Source: Moniliophthora roreri
Taxonomy: Eukaryota > Basidiomycota > Agaricomycetes > Agaricales > Marasmiaceae
Direction of reading: 5' to 3'
Length of the DNA stretch: 64,000 nt
Assembly: GCA_001466705.2 (NCBI GenBank)
Contig: LATX02000068.1
Span: 124,001-188,000 of the forward strand
The translations under genes were made by a program, and so were the position numbers. Below, one piece after another: positions 25,858 to 37,295 of this stretch. Below the pieces are notes generated by a model. The model saw only the letters and a list, made by a program, of their open reading frames with translations. It did not search any database and had not been told where the DNA came from. Each line of letters starts with the position of its first letter. Positions within the stretch are counted from its first letter, which is position 1.

Positions 25858-28400
25858 TCATTCCTTTTCCTGCCACACCCCAGATTGCTGTTCCTCCAAA
25901 TCTTCTGCAGGTTCATCGTTTTCAGACTTTGGTGGTTGAGGTAGAATCAAATTGGGAATTGCTGCAACAATACCAGATACAAGAACTGAGAAAGCATAAA
26001 CATCAGTCTGTAAATCACATACTTTGAAGAGGACTCCATTTACATGGTGTGCTGAGTACAATAGTAATAGAGTCAAACAGACCCTTCAAACCCTTATTAG
26101 GTTTCTCAACACCATCAAAGAGGTGAGTGAATTTCAGCAGATCACCCAACCCAAAGGCCAAAGCTGCAGCAAGGACAAATCACTGGCAATGATCAAACTT
26201 GCTGTAGGACAACACACAGATGCTAGAAACAGCTACACTTCCAAAAAGGAAGGTTGTTACTCCTCTCAAGACCAGTTTGGGAATGGAAAGGAACACTCTG
26301 GAAATTTTTCCTAAGACACCAAATAAGATGAGGAAAATGCAACACCATCAACCAGCAGTCCTGTTTGCACAGTGGGTGATCACAATAACATCATTGTTCT
26401 GAGGAGTCAATGCTTGTCAATTTGAGAAAGATACTATAAACATACCTGGGCAAATATTGACAGCAGGGTGACAGTAAACAAAGCAGAGAAAAAGCCACTC
26501 ACACTATCTGCCTGTGGTGCTAGTATTAATACTATGGATTCAGTCAGAATCATTGCTTCTCACAAGAACTCCTCCTTGTATCCTAGAGTCAAATTCAGGT
26601 CCATCAATAGCCTGCTGAGAAACCTCTGCAGATGCAGTAATTTCACCAATGACCTCTATTGTCAGTGAGACTAACCAAGTAGGCTCATCAGCATTAGGGT
26701 TCAGGTATCCAAGAAGGAGAATTGACTGTATACAGCTAGCATAGGCAAAATTGCAAAAGGGTAGACTCTGATCTTGAAAGTGTGCACTCTGTTGAAAATT
26801 GATCAGAGGAGACCAGGTTGATTACCAGTAGGAATCTTTACCATAAGAAAGTGATTGCAGGAGCAGACTTGATAGAGCTGCCATCAATGTAACCAGCTGC
26901 TCCTGCAATGATGCATCCTATTACAAGGCTGACAATGATACTGATGTTCTTCAAGAATGAAGAGCCAAAGATCTCTGTGAGCATTATGCTAATGAATGAT
27001 AAGAACCCCAACCTGATGAACTCAGGTGAGCCCCATCTAAACAAGCTCTGCCTTTGAGTAAAAAAGATATCCATATAACAGCTATTACATATAGTAACAG
27101 ATGAGGTGCAAATATTGTTGGGCATAGCTGGAAGATGCCAGAATCCAGACAGGATGAACAATTATTTGAACTGCCTCCCCAGTTAGGAATTCCAGATTCC
27201 CTGATGAGTGAAGCACCAATCATGAGAATCATGGTACCTGAAGTAGGGACGTTCAGGTGAGGAAGTCCAAGGAAAACAATTAATATGCACCTGTTACTAT
27301 TGGAGGGAAAATCTTTTGCAGGACTTGAGGCAGGACAAAGGATATGAATATTTCAAAGAATGAACAAATAAGTGAGGTCCCTGGAATACAACTTCAGTTT
27401 CAAAATCTGTGCAAAAGGACATAGAAAACATTACCTAGAACCATCCCATAAGCATCAGGACATGGACCTCTGGTTCATTTCCCATCTGCTGCAACAGTTG
27501 ATGGACAAGTGCCATTAGTGTACATTGTGTTGAATATCTATCATTTTCTAGTATCAGGCTGATGCAAAACCTTGGCAATGGGTACACACTGCATTTGCCT
27601 GACTCAGAGTTGCAAAACTAGTTCCCACTACCATGATAAGACCTGTTCCAAGATAATACTTTCTGAAGAGCTTTATTCTTGACATCTGAACCAGACTCAG
27701 AATCTCTGAAAACAGAATGATAAGAATGCACATGAATAGGTGAAAGCAGATCACTGACTGCATCCAATCAATGAGGCTGAGATCATATACACTGACATCT
27801 TGCTGTCCAGATTCAAAGCAGATGTGAAAATAATCAGGGGTGTGATAAGCCTGGCAAGCATTGCCAATGCATGCTGAAGACTGCTCATGATAGCCAAAGC
27901 AACTAGTAATTCTTTGTCCAAGCCATAGAATGGCAGCAGTGTCACCTTTTTGCAATGGAACAGCCTGAGTAATAAGGGCATGCATAACCTAGCAAAGGTC
28001 AGTCAACCATTTTGTGAGACATTTTATAAGCTCTGAAGACTTACCAACAATAGTTATAGTCCCCCAGTCATCCATCATGAGTGGACAGCTTTTTCTTGAT
28101 GTGTCTTGCTTGTGCCTTAAGTGACTGATTTTCTGATAGAGGGGTAGAGCAGCCTTGGGTGCTAGAGGAGACATAGCAATAGGTTGTGAATCCTTGAGCT
28201 TGATTGATGTGGAGGGCATGACTGAGACAGAACTTGAGCTCTCTGGGTGATGAGAAGCTTGGAAACCATTAATTGATATTGGTTGATTTTTATTAGGCTT
28301 GAAACCAGTACTCTGTGGAAAAGATGTTGGAACTTTATATCCATTGCCAGAGACTGAAATGAATCCCACAGTTTTGACTGGGAAGTATTTTTCCCATGAA
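25858..28400 (-). pseudogene. Decayed purine permease (NAT/UapC-type xanthine-uric acid transporter)
   Basis: Remains of a nucleobase-ascorbate transporter gene. Recognisable fragments in N-to-C order on the minus strand: QHALAMLARLITPLIIFTSA and NLDSKMSVYMISASLIGC (about 27780-27880), YYLGTGLIMVVGTSFATLSQ (about 27610-27660), WGSPEFIRLGFLSFISIMLT, FLKNISIIVSLVIGCIIAGA and AGYIDGSSIKSAPAITFLWV (about 26840-27040), the NAT motif region PQNNDVIVITHCANRTAG (about 26350-26410), and the tail SGIVAAIPNLILPQPP (about 25910-25960). A TGA at 26348-26350 replaces an expected Trp codon just after the motif, and an expected Arg (ITRCANR) is His. Both are G-to-A changes on the coding strand. CpG is almost absent throughout. 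The original start and intron limits are approximate. Confidence 0.82.
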
Positions 28401-28560
28401 TTGTTTTTGATCTCTCCATAATGACTACAGTAATATCTTATTCCTCAACTTTCCTTTCACTTCAACAAGTAGATGTACATGTGTGCATTCCTTACCAAAA
28501 TACAAGATATTTTCATTTTTCAAATTTATCAAATTCATGTTCATGCTGCTCTTGATCATA

Positions 28561-28832
28561 CAGTTGCAGCAAAAAGTAATGCAATCCTAAAAATAGTAAA
28601 TTGTTCTCACCTGCCAAAATCACTGGAGGTTTGATGAACACCTTCAACACAATTGTCCATTTTTCTCATTTTTCAAATGGGTTCATACATTCTGAGCCTC
28701 AGCTTCTCCAAACAGTTAAAAAAACCACATGGAAATCAATTTGCATCAGACTTTTTCTGGAATGAATCTCACTCCTAGGCAGATGGGAACCAATTTCCCA
28801 ATATGGAATTGCATTACTTTTTGCCACAACTG
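28561..28832. mobile_element. Tc1/mariner-type MITE, CpG-decayed copy
   Basis: A 272-bp element flanked by TA (28559-28560 and 28833-28834). The terminal inverted repeats begin CAGTTGCAGCAAAAAGTAAT on the left and CAGTTGTGGCAAAAAGTAAT (reverse complement) on the right, and remain similar for about 60 bp. It has no coding capacity. TA target-site duplication plus a CAGT...GGCAAAA terminus is typical of Tc1/mariner non-autonomous elements. Confidence 0.75.
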
Positions 28833-29357
28833 TATATATCCACCCCTCCAACTTCTGGACTCAGATGAGCCTCTAATAGGTTTCATAGTGGCTACAAATC
28901 AATGTGTATCACATTTCATGCATGCAAATTATTTGTCTATTCATTGTGCAGTTCAAACACAAAGTCAAAAGCAATTCTGAATAGGAATGTATGCCACTGC
29001 TAGATTTCCCCATCTATGGCCATTTCAAAATAAATATACATATATACAAGCCTAGGGAGCCTAGGGAGAGTACAGACAACTATTTGGTAGTCTGCATGGT
29101 CTTGGGCCCTCAATACTGTAGTTGATTTTGCCAATCACATTTTGATTATGTTTTTAAGTTATACCTTTCTTGAATCTCATGTGTTGCACTCATAGTAAAA
29201 TAACTTGAACATGTATCACAGTATAACCTGTGTAAGGGCTGACAAGTAGCAGCACCTGCTACCTCATTAGGCCTTAACAGATCTACTCAGTTGACACCCA
29301 ATCTTTAAAACTGTTATGTGTATTCATTAATATAATCAAAATGTTTATACATACCAT
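28561..29357. repeat. Duplicated segment, copy 1 (ends at N 29358)
   Basis: Matches 29713-30511. The two differ by scattered, mostly C/T and G/A, changes in the first 190 bp, then appear identical to the contig end at ATACCAT. See the assembly-join finding. Confidence 0.85.
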
Positions 29358-29358
29358 N
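29358..29358. other. Assembly gap (single N)
   Basis: One undefined base between two sequences of very different CpG content and with a duplicated flank. It looks like a contig join of unknown true size. Confidence 0.85.
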
Positions 29359-29502
29359 ATTCTATGGTCGCAACAACACTGGAAGATCTTAAACAGCGGT
29401 TCACGAAATAAGAGACCGAACGATGGAGTCACTGACCTTATTGCAGTATTCACTACCGTGCTCAGCGCAGAACATGAAGTCGCCAATGACAATGTTATCC
29501 AT
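29359..29502 (-). CDS. 5' fragment of a Cys-rich (zinc-binding-like) protein, cut by gap
   Basis: On the minus strand an ATG at 29502 encodes MDNIVIGDFMFCAEHGSEYC. A GTCAGT to CTTCCAG intron of about 58 nt then leads to CCCDHR, where the sequence meets the N. The C-x2-H and C-x2-C spacing looks metal-binding, resembling N-terminal sequences of fungal MYND/zinc-finger-like proteins. The family is not certain. CpG content is normal, unlike both neighbours, so the piece probably belongs elsewhere in the genome. Confidence 0.45.
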
Positions 29503-29712
29503 GGTGGTGTGTGCACTTTGAGTACAGGGGTTAGCTTGGGGACGTGGTGACAACTGTAGCAAGCGTGACGCGAGTGTGTGGCCACTTCTTAGTCAGCCAT
29601 CAGCCGCGCCCGCTTTCCCATTTTGGTGACACTTCCCGCCAGCCCGATCAGGAAGCGTGTATGATCTGGACACCTTCTTGGACAGCATCATGGCATAGTG
29701 GATATGCTTATA

Positions 29713-29986
29713 CAGTCGCGGCAAAAAGTAATGCAATCCCAAAAATAGTAAATCGTTCTCACACCCGCCAAAATCACTGGAGGTTCGATGAAGACCTTCA
29801 ACACAATTGTCCATTTTTCTCATTTTTCAAATGGATTCATACATTCTGAGCCTCAGCTTCCCCAAACATTTAAAAAAACCACATGGAAATCAATCTGTGT
29901 CAGACTTTTTCTGGGATGAATCTCACTCCTAGGCAGATGGGAACCAATTTCCCAATATGGAATTGCATTACTTTTTGCCACAACTG
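29713..29986. mobile_element. Tc1/mariner-type MITE, second copy with CpG-intact 5' part
   Basis: TA-flanked (29711-29712 and 29987-29988), about 274 bp. The left terminus is CAGTCGCGGCAAAAAGTAAT, keeping CpG sites that are TG or CA in the copy at 28561. The right half is identical to that decayed copy. It is therefore a mosaic of two decay states. Confidence 0.75.
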
Positions 29987-30511
29987 TATATATCCACCCC
30001 TCCAACTTCTGGACTCAGATGAGCCTCTAATAGGTTTCATAGTGGCTACAAATCAATGTGTATCACATTTCATGCATGCAAATTATTTGTCTATTCATTG
30101 TGCAGTTCAAACACAAAGTCAAAAGCAATTCTGAATAGGAATGTATGCCACTGCTAGATTTCCCCATCTATGGCCATTTCAAAATAAATATACATATATA
30201 CAAGCCTAGGGAGCCTAGGGAGAGTACAGACAACTATTTGGTAGTCTGCATGGTCTTGGGCCCTCAATACTGTAGTTGATTTTGCCAATCACATTTTGAT
30301 TATGTTTTTAAGTTATACCTTTCTTGAATCTCATGTGTTGCACTCATAGTAAAATAACTTGAACATGTATCACAGTATAACCTGTGTAAGGGCTGACAAG
30401 TAGCAGCACCTGCTACCTCATTAGGCCTTAACAGATCTACTCAGTTGACACCCAATCTTTAAAACTGTTATGTGTATTCATTAATATAATCAAAATGTTT
30501 ATACATACCAT
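29713..30511. repeat. Duplicated segment, copy 2
   Basis: Counterpart of 28561-29357, with an offset of 1152-1154 bp. The identical part starts near 29905 and runs on beyond the point where copy 1 stops. Confidence 0.85.
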
Positions 30512-31654
30512 ACCTATACCCTATGCTCTTATTGTCACTAACCATATACAACATGTTTATAGATCCTAACCACACATTGTGCTATCTCTGTCCACAAAAA
30601 CCCTTGCATATAAAACAACACCCCTCATGAGACAATTGCAAGACTAGACACATGCTGCTGGATACATGATTCAATATAGCTTGAGTGAGCTCAAGAGCTG
30701 TACTCATACCATAGGCTGAAATACTATGCAAATTGGCTAGCACAACTAGCCATGTCACATCTCCTGTAAAAACAGAAGTCTTGATACCAGAACAATAGTG
30801 TCTCCATAGCATGGCCTTCAAGATGTTGATGTGCCTAATTTTGGCCTAAACATGAAATTGTGCACTTTTTGCATTAAAAACTAGAAAAAGAGCCCAGAGT
30901 ACATGTGATATTCACATGACTTGATAACCTGGGAACTCTAATACAGTGTCTAAGCCTTAAGCACCAAGTCTAATAAGTCTAATAATTGATACTGTAACAC
31001 AATTTAGATGAGATTAGTAGACTATACTAGCCCTCTACATTACAGTAAAGCATCGCAGTAAGGGTCCTTGGTCAATAAAATGGGCCAGAAACTACTAATT
31101 CTGAATACAAAAGAATAGATATCAGTGGGATCCACAGTCTAAGTGCACTAGATTGTTCGCTTTGCAATCATGTAGCATGATAATGTGTCAATAGACTTAA
31201 TGTTTAATTATTACTATCAGAACTATAGTACACAGTTGGAACTTGTTCCTACACAGAGCTTCAAAGACACTCAGGCAGATACAATGGCCTATCCAGGTGT
31301 ACACAGGATGATTGATAGGCAGCAAATATGCAGGAAATCAATAATGACTCATGAGATTGTACATGGGATGGTGTTATGAAAAACATGCTTTAGCCACCTT
31401 ATTTACACATGTATGTAGCACATTCTTAATTTCCAAACTATGGCACATGTGGTGGGAGCGTTCTTATGATTGACACACATGTATTCATATTTATAGTAAT
31501 GTTTCACTTACTACCTACATACATGAGGATAGTAGTATATAATAAGTAGTTAGCACAATCATATACTCCAGTCTTGAGCTGGTTTATTCCTGACTAGTAA
31601 TTGATTCATTCTCATCATCCTTACCTTTGTCTGAGTTGAGGGAGTGTTAGCCAG
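30512..31654. other. CpG-poor sequence without recognisable gene
   Basis: AT-rich, CpG-poor, with only very short ORFs. It is probably old transposon debris. No terminal repeats were identified. Confidence 0.4.
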
Positions 31655-32555
31655 GTAGAACTGGTTGGTCACTAACAAAAGCTCAAGACTTCTCTTACTC
31701 TCTCTCAAAAGTGCTATCAATGGGATTTTGATTTCTACTTTACCTTTCTATGATATCTGCAAAGTGCAATCTGCAGTCAAACAGTACAGAGGTACTTAGA
31801 GAAGACATCAAAACAGAAAGATGACTTAGAACAGGAACAATCATAGAATGATCCTCCTCTGAAATCAATATACAGATCAGAGTCAAAGCAGGCAATCTCT
31901 TAATAAAGAATTCACTGGCAGCTAAACAATATGTGATAACCTAACTAGGTATAAGGTCATCTCAGAACAACAGAACTCACTTCTGAAGGACATCCACTAC
32001 CTACAGACAGATACCATGAGACATATGAAGAATATCTAAATGCATAAGAAGTCCTAAATAAGACCGAGCATGCACTGTCAAAGAAGATAGGAACAGTAAC
32101 AGTGTGTTCCAACCTTGGAAACTTTGGCATCTAGGCCTCTACTGATGTGAGGATACTGGAAAGGGAAATGCTGTAAAGAGACGGGATGGATACAGCCATC
32201 TGCTCGTAGATACCCAACTTAGAAAAAGAGAAAATACAAATTATAGAGCCCAGAACGCCTGGAAACATAGATACCTGCACAGATATGGTTGGATACCCTA
32301 GTGGCCAGACTCTGTGACATCTGAATATTCCCTCTTTTAGTATCTCCATCACTTATTTATCATTTCCTGAATTATCAGACATTATTTATATTTTTCTGTA
32401 GATATATTCCTTGGACTGTATATAAGGACAGCTAGATATTCGTACATAGTCAAGTAACTCTGCCCCCTCTGATTGTGAATACATGAAGAGTTTGTTTGGT
32501 GTATAAATTTGTGTGCCATTCCAGTTTTGCTTCCTCACTTCAGGCCCTGGAGATT
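31655..32555. repeat. Duplicated segment, copy 1 (ends at N 32556)
   Basis: A 901-bp segment matching 32557-33431 at an offset of 902. Copy 1 carries 26 bp absent from copy 2 (after CTCTGCCCCC) and a few substitutions near its end. It is non-coding and possibly LTR-derived. Confidence 0.85.
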
Positions 32556-32556
32556 N
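32556..32556. other. Assembly gap (single N)
   Basis: Single N exactly between the two copies of the 0.9-kb segment. Confidence 0.85.
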
Positions 32557-33431
32557 GTAGAACTGGTTGGTCACTAACAAAAGCTCAAGACTTCTCTTAC
32601 TCTCTCTCAAAAGTGCTATCAATGGGATTTTGATTTCTACTTTACCTTTCTATGATATCTGCAAAGTGCAATCTGCAGTCAAACAGTACAGAGGTACTTA
32701 GAGAAGACATCAAAACAGAAAGATGACTTAGAACAGGAACAATCATAGAATGATCCTCCTCTGAAATCAATATACAGATCAGAGTCAAAGCAGGCAATCT
32801 CTTAATAAAGAATTCACTGGCAGCTAAACAATATGTGATAACCTAACTAGGTATAAGGTCATCTCAGAACAACAGAACTCACTTCTGAAGGACATCCACT
32901 ACCTACAGACAGATACCATGAGACATATGAAGAATATCTAAATGCATAAGAAGTCCTAAATAAGACCGAGCATGCACTGTCAAAGAAGATAGGAACAGTA
33001 ACAGTGTGTTCCAACCTTGGAAACTTTGGCATCTAGGCCTCTACTGATGTGAGGATACTGGAAAGGGAAATGCTGTAAAGAGACGGGATGGATACAGCCA
33101 TCTGCTCGTAGATACCCAACTTAGAAAAAGAGAAAATACAAATTATAGAGCCCAGAACGCCTGGAAACATAGATACCTGCACAGATATGGTTGGATACCC
33201 TAGTGGCCAGACTCTGTGACATCTGAATATTCCCTCTTTTAGTATCTCCATCACTTATTTATCATTTCCTGAATTATCAGACATTATTTATATTTTTCTG
33301 TAGATATATTCCTTGGACTGTATATAAGGACAGCTAGATATTCGTACATAGTCAAGTAACTCTGCCCCCTTTTGGTGTATAAATTTGTGTGCCATTTCAG
33401 TTTTGCTTCCTCACTACAGGCCCTGGAGATT
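32557..33431. repeat. Duplicated segment, copy 2
   Basis: An 875-bp counterpart of 31655-32555. It continues directly into downstream sequence (TGGTCCTGAGTGACTCC). Confidence 0.85.
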
Positions 33432-36405
33432 GGTCCTGAGTGACTCCAGAGAGATAGACATCTGATAACGAACTTGCGTCGTAAGAGATAAGAGTAACAT
33501 CTTGAGTGCGTTGTCATGCTCTTCTAAGAGAAACTTTACACCAAGAAGGAGCCTTGGGCACTTGGAGTGTGGCCTGTGTGTGTATCAGGTTGTGACACAC
33601 TTAGAGTCTTAGCAAGGGGTGTGCCTGTGCTGAACTCTTTGTAGAAATTGGTCTAGGACCTTTTCCAGTACACTGTGTGCTGTAGTTATCTTGAAGAAGT
33701 CTTGAACTCCATAGGGTCAGACTATATCAGCTATCAAGTCTTTGTACGGGACTGTAGCTCTTGTGTTTGTGCTTTGTGCACTGTGTTCCTTGTGTTTTGT
33801 GTGTGTGTTTACCCAATAAACCCATTTTAAAACCATCTATACTCCTCTGAACACTTTGAAGTAGAACACTTCAATAAGAGAGAATCAACCTAGCTAAGAG
33901 TTTCATTGGCATTCTAAGTGCAGTAACTCTGATCATGTCGATCCACACTTGCACAACAAACTGAGTTAAACTTTTGGAGGTTATCTTTTGGGTAGTTTTC
34001 CACTAGTCTTATCATAGACAAATTATCAGTCCATTTGCACTTGACTTTTGTAATAGGATTTGTGTTCAGATTGCCAGTGTCTTCATTGGTGGACTTCTTC
34101 CTCCCCATATGTCAAGATCTTTGTGAATGAATGTTCTGGAAGCGAGAAATGAATGTAATTTGGTCAGAAATAGTAATGCCGGCACTTATAATGAGAGGAT
34201 GCAAGCCACAATGCAGAAAATAGATGATGTGACAAAAGAAGATAGTACCACTAAACAGACTTTTCTTACCCATACATGGCAGGTTACTCAGCACTCACAC
34301 TCACACAGACCAAAAGAGCTGTATGGCTGAATTTTGGCTGGGCCCAGGTTGCAACACAGTGCCACTGAACAGGCCCTAAAGGGTTCTGTCCCCTTTTCAC
34401 CCCAAATTACACCTGAAATAGACTTAGTCTCCTAGTAGACTTATACAGTACTTTATCACTCATAGAAGCCTCTATTGTGGGTTTTGGTGTGTGTTGTGTG
34501 GGTTTAGTAGCAGCTCTTAGTTGCAGAAGCCCTTTTTAGAGTGCATTTTAGAGTGAAGATAGCATATAGCAGTTCTTTATAGAAGATAGAGTATCTGCCT
34601 CTTCAATGTCTTCACTAGAAGATGAACAGTCCTTGGTAACTTGAACTTGAGCTTCACAACAAACATGAGAAGATAATGTTATTGGATCCATACTATCACT
34701 GGAGCTAGGCAGCTAGGTAGAGACAACTGGAGAAGTCATCTGATACTAAGGTACTGGGGTATAACTGGGTTGAGCAATGTCAAGCATATCAGGCCTTGCC
34801 CAATACACTAATGGCATAGGACAAGTCCCATCACTATAAGGATGCACAACTGGGAAAGTAATTCAGCCTTCGAAATCAAACACAATCAGGTTTACTCACC
34901 ATTGGACATTATAGCCAAGAGAGCTGTATCTGTGTAACAAACCATAAAATCTTGATAGCTATTTCATTTCACAGATACAATACAGATCTGACCCAAACAT
35001 CACATCAATGCATCACTGTCAGTTTTACAAATATGTTATGAATACTGGACTACGTAGTTAGCATGTGACTGTATTACTAATTTCTTTCCTCATCATTCTA
35101 TCACTTTCTACTCATCTTAGTCAGATCCTTCTTCTACTTTCTATTCCTTTCCATGAATGATTGTCTAACTTATTCCTCAATGTTCTCTTAGTTTCTTTAC
35201 TATTTGTCATCGTAAATACCCTTTTGTATTTAAGTAGCTGAAACTGGGTCCAAGCCCCTCAGCTTGACCTGGTTTGCAATAAACCTTGTACAAAGCAACA
35301 ATCTGAACCTCTGAACTGCAGAGCAATCTGCACAATCTTGAACTTGAACCTTGCAACTTACTTGACTACATTATAGTTGAGTTAGTTGTTGACATTGCTG
35401 TGCAAGTAACGTAACAGTCAGGCTCGCTCATAAGACCAACTGAAACTTCCAGAGGAATCATATGAGTGAATGTTGAGCATTGAATGGTGATCTTTGTTCT
35501 AGCTAACAGACCAAAAAGGAGCAATTGACAATAGTTGATAAATACAGTAGACACCACAGTTTGGTCTTTGCATAAATCAAAAGAGGCACAAACTGGGGAA
35601 GAATGAAATTAAAGTAAGATTGTCTGGCTGAATAATTTTAACTAAATAACATCTTTGGTCTTTGCATAAATCAAAAGAGGCACAAACTTGCTTATCATAC
35701 ACAAAAAAGGGAAGCTAATCCATGAAGCTTTAAAGCATTGAGTGGCTACACAGATGGCTGAGATATAAGAAGTTAGGAGGCAAAGAAGGAGATTTAGACA
35801 AGATCCTTACCCAATGGGACCTTATCAAGGTTAGGGTTAGAACAGCAGGGTGGCATGAACTCAATTTTGCACCTCTTTGGAGGAGAAAACAAAGAACAGA
35901 TGGCATAATATGTGTAACATAGCAACATACATGTTCTGCCTACTTTCCCACTGCATTTCAACACCCATTCCAAGGTGGTACAGATAATGAGAAACAGCTC
36001 ATCTCCACTGCACACTGAAGAAGTGCAGCTCGGGAGAAAACTAGTACTGGGTGCTTTGGAGACAGATGCAACCATAACCGGCCCATTACTGGGGTAGGCA
36101 ACTTCACCATCGTCAAGCATTGCCCAGTTCTTTGACAAGGGACCTCCCAGACTATCGAGAGGCAAGGAAAAGAGAGACTCTGCCTGCACAGGAAAGGAGC
36201 CTCAGGTTTCAAGTGGAGACAGAATGAGCTGGGATGGAATGAAGGAACCAGATATGAATGGTCTGGACTTTTTTTCCCAAATGCTGACAAATTTTGACGT
36301 TTGACCAGTAAGAACCCTCTACCTAGAGGTAGCAGGAATACTTTAGTGCCCCAGTGAGCTTAAGCACCATGAAAAGCACGGAGAAGGGACAGAAAGAGTG
36401 CAAAG
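33432..36405. mobile_element. LTR-retrotransposon-like debris (putative)
   Basis: No intact ORF. Poly(A)-signal segments typical of LTR R regions occur at about 33817 (CCAATAAACCCATTTT) and about 35276 (GCAATAAACCTTGTACAAAG). The second is followed by a run of repeated CTGAACCTCTGAACTG-like sequence. CpG-poor. No matching LTR pair, primer-binding site or target-site duplication could be demonstrated, so this is tentative. Confidence 0.3.
35560..35688. repeat. 35-bp direct repeat pair
   Basis: The sequence beginning TTTGGTCTTTGCATAAATCA occurs at 35560-35594 and again at 35654-35688, with 59 bp between. It may be a local duplication or transposon scar. Confidence 0.8.
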
Positions 36406-37294
36406 TCCACCAGTTGGAGAGGCACTAAACGTGGGAGGAGGTCATGGGTGCCGTAAAAGGGACAGGGTAGGGTTAGAAATAAACCCAATCCCGCCTACCA
36501 CTTTGGTTCCGAGCTGCTCAACGGCTCTCTCGTGACTGATTATGAGTTACCTGACTATTTGCAGCTCAATTAAAGCTGCTCGAACTTGAACGGGACGATT
36601 TGGAATTTTTTTGCGGGGTGTAGAACGCTCTTGTACGCAGGGAGGGCTGGTCATTCCACGTGCCAGAATTACTATAACGGGTATATTCGGCTAACAAGTC
36701 AACTACGGGTAACACGCCGCGAGATCAGGCAGACTCTATACAGCGAGGAACGAGCGATTGAGTCTGCTTACAGGAGACTAACTATTTGGCCAAACAAACT
36801 GCTCGTATCATCATTGTCCAAAAACACATCTAAGTCTTATGAAGATGACAGGGTACACGTTACACCTTTTGCCTTTCACAGTTCCTGAGATAGGAGTCAG
36901 TTTTCAGAGAACGGTATTTTCCTAAAAACTCGGCTCACAATCATGTTCAAGTTACCAGAAAGGAGACCTGTGAGACCAGAGAGTCGTCAGCTTAGCGAGA
37001 CATGCCGTGAAATGACGAGTACGAACGGTTCTCTAAGATGCATCCATCGGGGATATCGATACGCTGGCCCTCGTTTGCGACAACTGGTAGTAGTTCAGAT
37101 TGAGTATGTTATGTCTAGACCATGGGGGACGAGGCTTACCGATGACAGTTCCGCGTAGCGTAACATTACGGCCAAAGTACACGTCGCCAGTCACCGTCAA
37201 GTGGTCGAGTTCTAAGATTTTAGGAATCTTCTTGAAACGTTTCTGGAATTGTTGAATCTAAAAGTTGGTCAGGCTCATGGTCCACTAACGCTGT
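36406..37294. repeat. 889-bp exact duplicate of 37296-38184 (probable assembly artefact)
   Basis: Same sequence as 37296-38184 at a constant offset of 890. It contains the 3' flank and last exons of the UGPase gene but no upstream exons, because it stops at the N. It should be ignored as a gene copy. Confidence 0.9.
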
Positions 37295-37295
37295 N
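37295..37295. other. Assembly gap (single N)
   Basis: Single N separating two identical 889-bp blocks. It most likely marks contigs that overlap and were not merged. Confidence 0.9.

Larger units (their letters stand above)
25861..36300. other. CpG-depleted island (heterochromatin-like)
   Basis: From about 25,861 to 29,357 I count only two or three CG dinucleotides in 3.5 kb despite moderate G+C. From about 30,000 to 36,300 CG stays sparse. The flanking gene regions and the short insert 29359-29800 have normal CG. TG and CA are abundant. This is the expected footprint of CpG methylation followed by deamination, or of a RIP-like process acting on repeats. Confidence 0.8.

Noticed and set aside
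28729..30134. Repeated 83-codon ORFs on the plus strand
   Set aside because: They fall within the MITE and its flank; non-coding by composition.
32131..33254. Repeated 73-codon ORFs on the minus strand
   Set aside because: They lie in the duplicated CpG-poor repeat; no domain and no start context.
31645..33860. Complete LTR beginning TGTTAGCC and ending near GAACA
   Set aside because: No matching partner LTR, target-site duplication or primer-binding site, and the interval contains an assembly gap.
36586..36888. Identical 100-codon ORFs at 36586 and 37476 suggesting a tandem gene family
   Set aside because: They sit in the exact duplication around N 37295 and overlap UGPase 3' sequence antisense.
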